Positions 30,301-41,066 of a stretch of DNA of 64,000 bases are shown here, one piece after another (the first letter of the stretch is position 1; every line of letters starts with the position of its first letter). The notes under the pieces were generated by a model that was given only the letters and a program-made list of their open reading frames with translations, made no database searches and was not told the DNA's origin. A program made the position numbers and the translations under genes. This stretch comes from Ancistrus triradiatus (lineage: Eukaryota; Chordata; Actinopteri; Siluriformes; Loricariidae), in contig JAJAGP010000092.1 of NCBI GenBank assembly GCA_025084515.1, positions 124,001 to 188,000 on the forward strand. Direction: 5' to 3'.

Positions 30301-31402
30301 CCGACTTGGGTGTGGGGGGTAAGCACCATCCAGAATAAAAGAGTAAACACCCGTAGTGAATAATGTGGTGTACAATTTGTGTGGGCTGCAGTACGTATGC
30401 AGCACTGTGACATCCAGTCTTCATTAACGTAGAAACCTTTCATCTTTCGAAAAGTGATTTGTTTACCCAGATAGCCCCATTACACAACCCACTCTGTGTG
30501 GACAGAAGCATGGCAGATGTCATGCACTGGCGGAGATATATTCACTGAGCCAGGTTGCACTGAAACATACGGCAAAAAAACATGCAATGTCCTTGTTCTT
30601 CCCATGAAGGATAAACAGCTTGTCCATTTTGTTGTGCAAGGGGATGTGAATTGATAGATGCACAATCCCGGCTATTGGAGCTTCACTGGTGACCCGGCAT
30701 GCTTCCTCCATCTGCATCCCGTTCTTGTCCGGCAAAGAGCTACTAATCCTGAAACTAAGACCCATAAAAACTGTGAAACTGTGAAAACCTGGAGCGAACT
30801 ACCTGTTGTTCTTCTCTAGATTAAGTAATCAGCTTTGAGTAACTGAAAATGTATTTATTTATGCAAAACTAAATAAATAAACAAACAAACAACATTCAAA
30901 CAAAAAGGTACTAGAGGGGACTTTGCTAAAGAGGGTCCTAAGTGCCATCCTAAAATGCCCACTCAACATTTTGTGCCCCACAAATGTAATCACCCCTTGG
31001 TATCTGTTTTGTTGCATTACAACCTAGGATCACAATGTACACCGCCTTGAAGGTGTAAAATATTTTTAATCATGACACAAATGATAACTATTAAAACTTC
31101 CCCATGAGAAGTTCAAAGTTTGGATATTTCATCTACTACAGCTATACTTGGTCTTCTTCTTACTTGTTTAGCGGTATTGCAGACAGATGAGCCTTTCAGA
31201 ACAGGTGCATTAAACTGACATCATACATGTATATCAGATGAAGTGATACCGCAAACAGGTTGACCTTAATTATGAAATGAAATGGTTCTTCTTATATGCC
31301 CAAAACAGAAAAGCTTCAATATGCTTACAGAACATGTCCTTTTAGTGAATGATAAAGTTTGATATGATCAAGGATCCATTTGTTCGACTTCACTAGTATA
31401 TA
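30301..31402. other. Unassigned intergenic DNA, upstream side of the APOH-like gene
   Basis: Includes an 81-codon minus-strand frame (30520-30765, starting M-G-L-S-F-R-I-S-S-S) without a recognised family, and AAATAAACAAAC-type low complexity at 30875-30905. No promoter element stands out. Confidence 0.4.
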
Positions 31403-32497
31403 CAGTGGGGCAAAAAATTTATTTAGCCAGCCACTGATTGTGCAAGTTCTCCTACTTAGAAAGATGAGAGAGGTCTGTAATTTTCATCATAGGTACACTT
31501 CAACTATGAGAGACAAAATGAGAAAAAGAAAATCCAGGAAATCACATTGTAGAATTTTTAAAGAATTCAATTGTAAATTGTGGGAAATAAGTATTTGGTC
31601 ACTCACAAACAAGCAAGGTTTCTGGCTCTCACAGACCTGTAACTTATTCTTTAAGAAGCTCTTCTGTCCTCCACTCGTTACCTGTATTAATGGCACCTGT
31701 TTGACCTCGTTATCTGTATAAAAGACACCTGTCCACAGCCTCAAACAGTCAGACTCCAAACTCAACCATGGCCAAGACCAAAGAGCTGTCGACGGACACC
31801 AGAAGAAAAATTGTAGACCTGCACCAGGCTGAATAGGCAAGCAGGTTGGTGTGAATAAATCAACTGTGGGAGCAACTGTAAGAAAATGGAAGACCATTAA
31901 TAATCTTTTATTAATAATAATTAATGATCCGTGTTAAGGGAAGAATGAACGGGGCCATGTATTGTGAGATTTTAAGCCAAAACCTCCTTCCATCAGTGAG
32001 AGCATTGAAGATGGAATGTGGCTGGATCTTTCAGCATGACAATGATCCCAAAACACACTACTCGGGCAACGAAGGGGTGGCTCCGTAAAAAGCATTTCAA
32101 GGTCCTGGAGTGGCCTAGAAAGTCTCCAGACCTCAGCCCCATAAAAAAATTTGTGGAGGGAGTTGAAAGTCCATGTTGCCCCAAAACATCACTGCTCTAG
32201 AGGAGAGGAATGGGCCAAAATACCAGCTACAGTGTGTGTGCAAACCTGGTGAAAACTTAGAAGAAACGTTTGACCTCTCTCATTGCCAACAAAGGTTATG
32301 TTACAAAGTATTGACTTGAACTTTTGTTATTGACCAAATACTTATTTTCCACCATAATTTACAATTAAATTCATTTTTTTCATTTTTGTCTCTCATAGTT
32401 GAAGTGTACCAATGATGAAAAATTACAGACCTCTCTCATCTTTCTAGGTAGGAGAACTTGCACAATCAGTGGCTGACTAAATACTTTTTGCCCCACT
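31403..32497 (+). mobile_element. Tc1-like transposon family II, internally deleted
   Basis: CAGTGGGGCAAAAAATTTAT at the left, inverse ..ATACTTTTTGCCCCACT at the right; 1095 bp against about 1.58 kb for the fuller copies. The deletion joins the HTH region (about 31770-31900) to the C-terminal catalytic region (about 31930-32300), losing the first catalytic Asp block. Confidence 0.88.
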
Positions 32498-32689
32498 TTT
32501 TTGACTAAATACTTTTTTGTGCTCCCCGTTTTACCATATTTTCGACTTTACGATGGGAATCTGATAATAACCATAAACACACATTCAGCAGAAACCCTAC
32601 TCTGAATTTAGAATTTTCTTGGGCAAGCAGTATGCAGTATGCTACTCTCTCAAACTTTGATGAAAAATTTGGCAGTATATGATGTAGAG

Positions 32690-32815
32690 AGTCACGTGGT
32701 GGGAGTGATGAGTGCCTGTCTAGGCCTTGTTCCTGCCCTATGCTGGGCAGGCTAGGCACTGGCTCTACTGCAACCATGTAAAAGATTAAGTGGATAACAA
32801 AGTGAGTGAATGAGT
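32690..32815 (+). repeat. DANA/Mermaid-like SINE tail
   Basis: Contains CCTGCCCTATGCTGG.., a CTGCAACCATG block and AAGATTAAGTGGATAACAAA; truncated head. Confidence 0.6.
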
Positions 32816-32874
32816 ATAAAATACGCTTTACGTTAATTATTTTGTCCAACTGTAGTTTTAACTGAAGTGTTTTA

Positions 32875-33430
32875 TGGCAGCGTGTTCAGTCTTTTCATCA
32901 GGCCAGAGAGAATCTTTTTTTTTTTTCTTTTTCCAAACTCCAGGGTAGCGTTCATGTGTCTTTTACTGAGGAGAGGCTTCTGTCCAGTCACTCTCCCATA
33001 AAGTCCAGATTGGTGTGGAGTGCTGCAGTGATGGTTGACCTTTTGGAAGTTTCTCCCATCTGCACACAGGATCTTTGGAGCTCAGCCAGAGTGACCACTG
33101 GGTTCTTGAACACCTCTCTTACAAAGGCCCTTCTCCCCCGATTACTTGGTTTGGTTGGGCAGCCAGCTCTAGGAAGAGTCCTGGTTGTTCCACATTTCTT
33201 CCCTTTTATGGAGGCCCCTTTGCTCTTGAGAACTTTTAATGCAGCAAAATTGTTTTGTAGCTTTCTCCAGATCTGTGCCTCCATACAATCATGTCTTTGT
33301 GCTTTACAGGCAATTCTTTCCTCCTCATGGTTTGGATCTTGCTCTGATATGCATTGTTAGCTGAGAGACCTTATATAGGTAGGTGTGTAAACATCACACA
33401 TTTCTGAGCTCTATGTGTTATTGAAGCTTT
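32875..33430 (-). mobile_element. Tc1-like transposase N-terminal fragment
   Basis: Minus-strand frame 32988-33284 (98 codons) resembles a Tc1 DNA-binding half: a linker followed by R-A-F-V-R-E-V-F-K-N-P-V-V-T-L-A-E-L-Q-R. Catalytic part absent, ends not defined. Confidence 0.6.
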
Positions 33431-33714
33431 GAGCTTTGAACTTGTCAGCACTCAAATAATAAAAAAAACCTCTCCATATCAAGATAACTTTTTTTCTAGA
33501 TACAATCTGTCATTCTCTTTCCCAGTTCAATTCAAAAACCTACTACAGAAGGATTTTTTTATATGCTGGTTATATTATTTTTTTATATTTATAATCAATT
33601 TTCACAGTCTAAAATCCTTTTGATCCAAGTTAAATAAACATATACTTCTATAACCCCAACTCAGAAAAAGTTGAGACTGTATGGAAAATGCAAATTAAAA
33701 AATACACTATATTG

Positions 33715-34818
33715 CCAAAATTATTCACTTGTCTGCCTTCACACACATATGAACTTGAGTGACATCCCATTCTTAATCCATAGGGTTTAATATAATGCCA
33801 GCCCACTCTTTGCAGCTACTGTACAACAGCTTCAACTCTTCTGGGAAGGCTTTCTACAAGGTTTAGGAGTGTGTTTATTTGAATTTTTGACCATTTTTCC
33901 AGAAGCACATTTGTGAGGTCAGACACTGATGTTGGATGAGAAGGCCTGGCTCGCAGTCTCCACTCTAATTCATCCCAAAGGTGTTCTGTCGGGTTGAGGT
34001 GCAGGCCAGTCAGGTTCTTTCACAACAAACTTGCTCATCCATGTCTTTATGGATCTTGCTTCGTGCACTGTTGTGCAGTCATGTTGGAACAGGAAGGGGC
34101 CATCCTCAAACTGTTCCCACAAAGTTGGGAGCATTAAAAGTTCCTTTCACTGGAACTAAGGGGCCCAGCATAATTCCTGGAAAGCAATCCCACACCATAA
34201 TCCCCCCCTCCACCAAACTGTACACTTGACACAATGCATTCAGAGAAGAACCATCCTCCTGGCAACCGTCAAACCCAGACTCATCCATCAGATTGCCAGA
34301 CAGAGAAGCATAATTCGTCACACCAGAGAACACGTCTCCACTGCTCAAGAGTCCAGTGGCGGCGTGCTTTACACCACTGCATCCAACGCTTTACATTGCG
34401 TTTGGTGATGAAAGGCTGCAGGATGCAGCTGCTTGGCCATGGAAACCCAATCCATGAAGCTTACATGAAGTTTGGAGGTCTGTAGCGATTGACTCTGCAG
34501 AAAGTTGGCGACCTCTGCACATTATGCGCCTCAGCATCTGCTGACCCCGCTCTATAATTTTATGTGGACTTCGCTTCCACTTTTTTTTATAATACCACTG
34601 ACAGTTGACTGTGGAATATTTAATAGTGAGGAAATTTTACGACTGGACTTGTTGCACAGGTCTGAGCTCCTGAGAGAAACCCATTCTTTCATAAATGTTT
34701 GTAGAAGCAGTGTGCATGCCTAAGTGCTTGATTTTATACACCTGTGGCCATGGAAGTGATTGTAATAACTGAATTCAATTATTTGGATGGGCGAGTGAAT
34801 ACTTTTGGCAATACAGTG
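33715..34818 (-). mobile_element. Tc1-like transposon family III
   Basis: CACTATATTGCCAAAATTAT at the left and ..TACTTTTGGCAATACAGTG at the right, each flanked by TA; 1104 bp. Minus-strand remnants include M-D-E-S-G-F and G-G-I-M-V-W-D-C-F at 34106-34348. The frame is broken by stops. Confidence 0.85.
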
Positions 34819-34949
34819 TATATGCAGTATTCCTTACATATCCTTTGACCTTTATTTCACAGCAGATAATATATTTCAGTTTTTTTCTGGTCCACTTCAT
34901 TTCATTTGTTAATAAACATACATTCCTACATTTCAGTCCTGCAACACTG

Positions 34950-35117
34950 GACTCTACCCCAGAAGGTCCAGGGTTCAAATCCCACCTCTGCCAAGCTGCC
35001 ACTGTTGGGTCCTTGAGCAAGACCCTTAACCCAAAATTGCTTGGATTGTAAGACTGTACCAATTGTAAGTCGCTCTGGATAAGGGTGACTGCTAAATGCT
35101 GTAAATGTAAATGTAAA
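34950..35117 (+). repeat. tRNA-derived SINE with L2-type tail
   Basis: Lacks the first part of the tRNA head but retains the B-box-like GGTTCAAATCC, the body, and a GCTAAATGCTGTAAATG tail. Confidence 0.82.
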
Positions 35118-36086
35118 AAAAAATTAAATAATGATGTGATTTTAAACAGGTGATTATAATCATGATACAAAAGCAGTATCAATGAAAAGCTGAGTCTTTG
35201 AGGAGTAAAGATGGGCAGAGGATCTTCAGTTTATCAACAAATGTGTAAAAAGTCATTGAAATGTTTAAAAACTATGTTCTTCAAAGAAATAACATTTTAG
35301 TTTTGGTCTTGCTTCCACTGTGTGATCGTCCATCCTAGATGCCTCCAAGCCCAGAAAAGTCGACACCGGTTCTGTACATGGTTAACATGAGGCTTATTTT
35401 TTTGCACAAGTGACATTTGTGAAAGTAACTCCGTATTGTAGGGCTTGATAAAGGTTTGATAAAGTAATCCCTTGCCTGTGTGGTTCTGTCAGCTATTGAT
35501 GAATGACTGTTGTTGATGTAGTGCTGTCTGAGGGTTCGGAGGTCATGCTTATTACATTTAAGCTTGTGCCTTGCTCTTTACACACTGAAATTCCTACAGA
35601 TTCCTTAAACTGTTTACTGATATTATGCACCATGTAGGGAAAATATGTAAATCTCTTTCAGTCTTTCTTTGAGGAACATTGTTTCTAAACATTTCAATAA
35701 TTTTCTTACACATTTGTTGATAAACTGGAGCTCATCTGTCCATCTTTAATTTTCAGAGACTCAGCCTTTTTTGGATACTGCTTTTGTATCAAATCATGAT
35801 TATAATCTACTTTAATTGTTAGAAATCACATAATTATTTTGTTTTTTGCCTCATCACTAGCTCCTATATTGCCCCATCCCAACTTTTTTTTTTTTGGAAT
35901 GTGTTGCAGGCCTGAAATACAGGAATGGATGACCATTAACAAATGAAATTAAGTTTACCAGAAAAAAAACATGAAATATTTCATACTGTCTGCAATGAAA
36001 TAAAAGTCAAAGTAAATGCAAGGAACACTGCAGGAGTGTTTTTATTTGTATTTTCCATACTGCCTCAACTTTTCTGACGTGGGGTT

Positions 36087-37364
36087 GTCACATAAGGCAA
36101 TTTAAAAAATAATTATAAGCAAATGTACGCATATTGTGTAAAAACAAGTATAATTTAAAAACAGTATAAGAAGACTATATAAACCTACCTGGGAACTCTC
36201 ACTGAGAAAAATGTTGCAAGGAGCCCTGTTTTGGTGCATTCCAGATATGAGTTGCATCATGAGGTCATCAAGACACCACATGCATGCCAGCAAATTCTTT
36301 GGAAGGCTCAGAAGAATCTAGCCTCTACCCTCTTCAAATGAAAAAGAATCACTGTAATCTGGATTTGCCAAACACTAAAAGCAATGCAGGAGTTATCACT
36401 GCTTTTGTGACAAATAGCCTGAGGGTATGTAGGCCGCAAACATAAAACACTATACACAAAAAAAGCTTTAAGTTTGGTGAGGACAATTGTTTATTTGAGA
36501 AAAGACATTCTCCTGAATTACAAAAGCCTAATTCTTCACTTTGTCTAGGAGCAGATGTTTACCAAACGCGATTGAAAATGACGAGGGTATTGTGACTTCA
36601 TAAGAAAATGACTGAAAAAAAAAAAACTAAAATCCAGAAAAATCATATTTTCAACTACTGACAAGTGGCAGTGGGCAGGTTGTATTATCTATATCCAGAA
36701 AGAAGAACAAAGGAATGCTTAAGTGGGTTTCATGCAGGGGTGTGAGTTAAGTACACTAATATCTTATTTGTTGTTTTAACAGTGTGTGAGCCTACATTAT
36801 CTAGTATGTCACTCAGGATTGAACACACTCAGCAAACCTGCAAAAAAAGTGCCTTACAACATGAAAAGCAAGATATGGCAAGTTTTCCTTACATTTAAAG
36901 TTCCTTCAGTGTTATTTCCATTAATTCCATTAGTAAGCAACAACCAATAATCTGTTAACAAGAGCATGGTAGTACAATATAAGACTTTTCGAAACACATT
37001 TTGAAGGATGCAAAGCATCGTCTAATTACCATTACAACAAAATCCCAGAAAATATTGAGATATCATTTCTTATCAATATCGCACACACCCCTAGTTTAAG
37101 TGCAGTTATGTTTTGTCTTTTCTTATGTCAACAGACTCACAGTACCTCCAACACATTTTTCAATAAGAAAAATAATCTTCCATGGCATTCATGTAAATAA
37201 GGGAAAAACAGAAACAATAACTTTATGAAATACTGAGCAAAGCTAAAACAAATACAGACGCCAATCATTATATTACAAGTAATAGTAATAACAGATCAAG
37301 TATATTAAGAAATAAACAGATATCGAAAAAACTGAAAGGAAAATCAAGATTAAGAGTAAGAAAT
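36087..37364. other. Intergenic stretch without recognised feature
   Basis: AT-rich with no clear repeat or gene. Small frames have no motifs. Confidence 0.45.
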
Positions 37365-37700
37365 GTAATGTTAATGTCCGTGAGTCCACTATCAGGAGAA
37401 CACTGAACAGCAATTGTGTGCATGGCAGGTTGCAAGGAGAGAGCCACTGCTCTCCAAGAAGTACATTGCTGCCAATCTGAGCTTGCTGAGGATCATGTGG
37501 AGAAGCCAGAGGTCTATTAATAAAAATATGTTGTGGATGGATAAGACAAAAATGGAACTTTTTGGCTTAAGTGAGACGTGTTATGTCTGGAGGAAAGAAA
37601 GCACTGCAGCATCGGAACCTTATCCCATCTGTGAAACATTGTGGTGGTAGTATCATGGTTTGGGCCTGTTTCAGTGCATCTGGGTCAAAACAGGAAAACT
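37365..37700 (+). mobile_element. Tc1-like transposon family I, central fragment
   Basis: Matches the middle of family I transposase from N-V-R-E-S-T-I-R-R-T-L-like DNA through TTGTGGATGGATAAGAC (the first catalytic Asp is a K codon's neighbour, D-K-T-K) to GGTTTGGGCCTGTTTC. Both ends missing. Confidence 0.8.
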
Positions 37701-37779
37701 CAAAATTAAATGTACTATATATAACAGCTTAGGTTGGCAGTGTTCCAAGCCAACATTGTTAATGTAGTTATAACATAAC

Positions 37780-38070
37780 TGTCAGAACTACACTATATAA
37801 CTGAAAGGCAGACATTACATCCAAATCCTTAAGCACACCAAACACAGAAAAAACATTGTTCTTTCTGAAGCTTTCTTTCTTCGCAAAAAACAGAAACTGA
37901 TCTTTTGTAAACCATTTACACAAAGCTAGAAGCACAACATCTAGAATGTCACTGTATGTTGCAGCATTAACAATTCCCTTCACTGCTACCACAAAGCTGA
38001 GCAAAAACATCCACCAAGCCAGATTAATCTATCAGGAAGTCAGATGGAGACACGTGATTTCCTACTGTTG
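37780..38070 (-). mobile_element. Tc1-like fragment related to family III
   Basis: Includes TTGTAAACCATTTACACAAAG.., CTAGAATGTCACTGTATGTT and CAGATTAATCTATCAGG, positions equivalent to those at 34060-34290 in family III. Very decayed. Confidence 0.45.
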
Positions 38071-38544
38071 TTAGTTCATTTCAGAGAACCCACCATTATC
38101 CCAGTAATTTGGAGACATGAAATGCCCAATTCCTAGAACGACACTGCATACGCAAGAACCAATAAAAACACAAATAAAACCACACTGTTTATCTGTATAC
38201 AATACAGAGCATGTTCACCACTATCTGGCAAGGGAAATTCTTGATTTCTGTATCAGTATGGTACAGCACTATGCTTTGCACAGCAAGAACAGCATCGGCG
38301 AGTTAATCAGCATGAATGCAGACATCTGTATCCTAAAAAGAATGACTACAGTACGGTGTAAAGGTCCCAGGCCACCAATAGATTTGTTATGCATAATGGC
38401 CACATATGACATATTGTTGACACACAGACTCAAAAATTTCAAACTTGGATTTCTCACTCCAAAATAATACTCTTTTCCACTGATCTTCATTCCAATCTTT
38501 GTGAGCTTTAGCACATCTTAGCCTGTTCCTCCTAGTTTCTTGGC
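38071..38544. other. Unassigned intergenic DNA
   Basis: A 116-codon plus frame (38117-38467) and an 81-codon minus frame overlap here, neither with a recognisable motif. I see no gene. Confidence 0.35.
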
Positions 38545-38790
38545 TTCTACCCTTCCAAAAAGACCATTCCTGATCAAGCTTCTTCAGACTGTAGAAGGGT
38601 TAACTTGGCATCTCGATGAAGCTGCCAAATGCTGGTATTGCTCAAGTGTAAGAAGAGGTCACGCTAAATACTTGCCAATGCAGGCTATAGAAGCTGGGTT
38701 TTTTCAGTTTTGTAAAACTGCATACAAACTTCCTGTATTTTCTAATACTGAGAAATAATTATATATGGTCATCTAATGGCCTAAGACTTT
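38545..38790 (-). mobile_element. Family VI element, fragment
   Basis: Inverted relative to the copy at 6655: ACCATTCCTGATCAAGCTTC, GTAGAAGGGTTAACTTGGCA, then GGCCTAAGACTTTCTGCATG at the right. Confidence 0.6.
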
Positions 38791-40015
38791 CTGCATGAGT
38801 TATTTCAAATTAAGTTAAATAATCAAATGCACACAATTTACCACAATAAACCTTCACTTGGTCAATCAGCTCTGAGATTTTTTGAGAGAAGTTTTGTGTC
38901 TAACTTTTTACTCCTGTAGTTTTGCACTAGAGATAATATAGTCGACAACTCATGGAAGCTTTTGGCAAGTAAAATATTTTTATAATCACATACTTTGCCC
39001 AACCCAGATCGAGTATTTCTGTACAGATTTTCCAATGTGGTACATGTTCAGGATATATCAAATGGAGAGTTATTTGAATTCACAAAACAAAAAAAGACTA
39101 TGGATTTATTGTACCAAGACATAGTCGTACTTGAAAGTCTGTGAATCCTCTAGGGTTTTCGATATTTATACAGAAAACTAAAATAAAACTAAAATAGAAT
39201 GCAGAAAGTGCTTCAGTGATTGGTGAGTGTATATGAGAGACAAGAATAATCATGGTTTGCATTTTTTAATAAGCAATCAATAAATTAAGTAACACCAGTA
39301 GCCAATATGTTCATCAGCCAGCATCAACAATCCCTGTAATTACAATACAGTGCGACACTGTATATGAGGAGAAACCACCAGGAAATAACCTGAGTCTGTT
39401 TCCACATTTGGAGAGTATGGCAGGTTGAATTCATTTAAATGATCTATAGTATTTAAGAAAAGGTAATTGTTAAAAATCTTATTTGTACAACAGACGGCAA
39501 GAGGAATGTGATTCTTATTTTCTCTATCCATCACAAACATCGATAGCTCCATCATTCAGGCTTGATGTAAAAAAATAGACTTCCAATACTTTGTCAGCTA
39601 TATTAAACTTTTAGTCTAGCATTAAACTAAAGAAGCATGTTAGACCCCAAACATGCCTTGGCTGATCGACTACAATTGAGTAAATAAGAATTGTGTAAAT
39701 TTGATTGTTTTGCCTCAAGAAATGTCTGATTTCCTGAAAATGAGCTAACTTGATGAGCTAATTTGAAACTCTCATTACTCTATCTTTCTTTTTTGTGGCT
39801 TGATCTTCACTCAACAAATGCACAAAAAGTACGCAAATTTACAGTAAGTGCTTGACACTAAGTTAGGAGTTTTTGTTTCCTACATTTAAAAGCCCATCTT
39901 TTCACAGACTGAAATTACTTTTCAACAAACCTGTTGAATTGTTTACCTCAACATTTCTCTCTCATGTATTACAATTTCCTGTATTAAGTGCTTTTAAGAA
40001 TACCATTTCAAGATA
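38791..40015. other. Intergenic stretch, mostly unassigned
   Basis: Only a short family I terminus-like scrap (about 39127-39170: CTTGAAAGTCTGTGAATCC) is recognised. No gene seen. Confidence 0.4.
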
Positions 40016-40564
40016 CCGTATTTTTCAGACCATAACGCGCACTTAAAATCCTTTAATTTTCTCGGTGCGTCTAATGTATGAATTAATTCTGGTTGAGCCT
40101 TCTGACCTAGAACCGATTGTAGATGGTACACGGCACTCATAAATCTGTCAAAATGTTTTAGCACGGTCTTGGTAAGTTACGAAGCTCACGGCCACCGTAG
40201 TCAGGAAACATCGCTGAGTAATACGGTATGTGCTTCAGCATTAGGGTACGTGCATTCATTCATTCATTCATTTGCGAAGCGGATTTCAAACTCAACACTA
40301 TCAATCACGCAGTACAACATGGACATAGAGCAGCTGTGAGAGAATTCAACATTAACGAATCAATGGTACGGAAGTGGAGGAAGCAAGAAGATGCCCTGCG
40401 CCAGGTAAAGACCAAACTGAGCTTCCAACGGAACTTAAGAGTTTTGTTTTATTCCATGCGTCTTATAACCTGGTGCGCTTTATGTATGAAAATATACCCG
40501 TTAGCAGCCGATCGTTGATATTGCGTCTTATAATCCGGTGCGCTTTATGGTCCGAAAAATACGG
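40016..40564 (+). mobile_element. pogo-like DNA transposon, deletion derivative
   Basis: Terminal inverted repeats CCGTATTTTTCAGACCATAA (left) and TTATGGTCCGAAAAATACGG (right), both flanked by TA. The inside retains a pogo/Brinker-type helix-turn-helix on the plus strand (about 40276-40420): H-G-H-R-A-A-V-R-E-F-N-I-N-E-S-M-V-R-K-W-R-K-Q. The DDE domain is deleted. It lies 284 bp beyond the dbp stop codon, possibly within its 3' untranslated region. Confidence 0.85.
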
Positions 40565-40847
40565 TACTTACAGATTTCAGGAATATTTCACATCGACACA
40601 TTGTTCACTGAACAGGTGTGCCTTTTAAATAGAAAGGAAACGTTGTGCAAAAATTTCCTTTTTTCTTATTGCATTTCTCTGTTGTATAAAAATATATTAT
40701 TCTCTGATTTAAAAACATTGCACCCTTATTTAACTTATTGACGGTGAAAACAGGTTCTGTTGTCCATTCGCTTCTCTTTTACCCTTGTGTTTTAAGAGAA
40801 TCAACTATAGGCCCCCCAGTCCCCCACCTCCACATCATTCGTTCTCC

Positions 40848-41066
40848 TCATAACTGTTCGACATGGTCACCCTCATATTTCTTCAGGACATTGTGGCAGT
40901 GGCCGAGCTCTTTGCGTATGCTGGCCACTTCTTGTCTAAGCGCAGCATTTTCCCTCTCCAGGTACGCAGCACGTACTGAGATCTGGTTCTCCTTTATCCG
41001 CCGTGCGTCCCGTGAACGCTTAGCTGCCTCATTGTTCTTCGAGCGCCTACTCCAGTATTTTTCATC
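40848..41066 (-). CDS. dbp: dbp last exon: basic leucine zipper and stop
   Basis: Acceptor ..ATTTCCCCAG|GATGAAA; 72 codons and TGA (40848-40850). Starts D-E-K-Y-W-S-R-R-S-K-N-N-E-A-A-K-R-S-R-D-A-R-R; the zipper has heptad leucines from Y-L-E-R-E-N-A-A-L-R through I-R-K-E-L-G-H to V-L-K-K-Y. The protein ends at a C-terminus of ordinary family length (..K-Y-E-G-D-H-V-E-Q-L). Confidence 0.95.
   Translation of the reverse strand, partial: DEKYWSRRSKNNEAAKRSRDARRIKENQISVRAAYLERENAALRQEVASIRKELGHCHNVLKKYEGDHVEQL

Larger units (their letters stand above)
33652..36086. mobile_element. DNA element family XI with two nested insertions
   Basis: Left end AACCCCAACTCAGAAAAAGT is matched inverted at the right by ACTTTTCTGACGTGGGGTT, giving terminal inverted repeats of about 25 bp with mismatches. 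Removing the nested Tc1-like element (33715-34818) and SINE (34950-35117) leaves about 1.16 kb. No intact transposase; superfamily not assigned. Confidence 0.65.
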
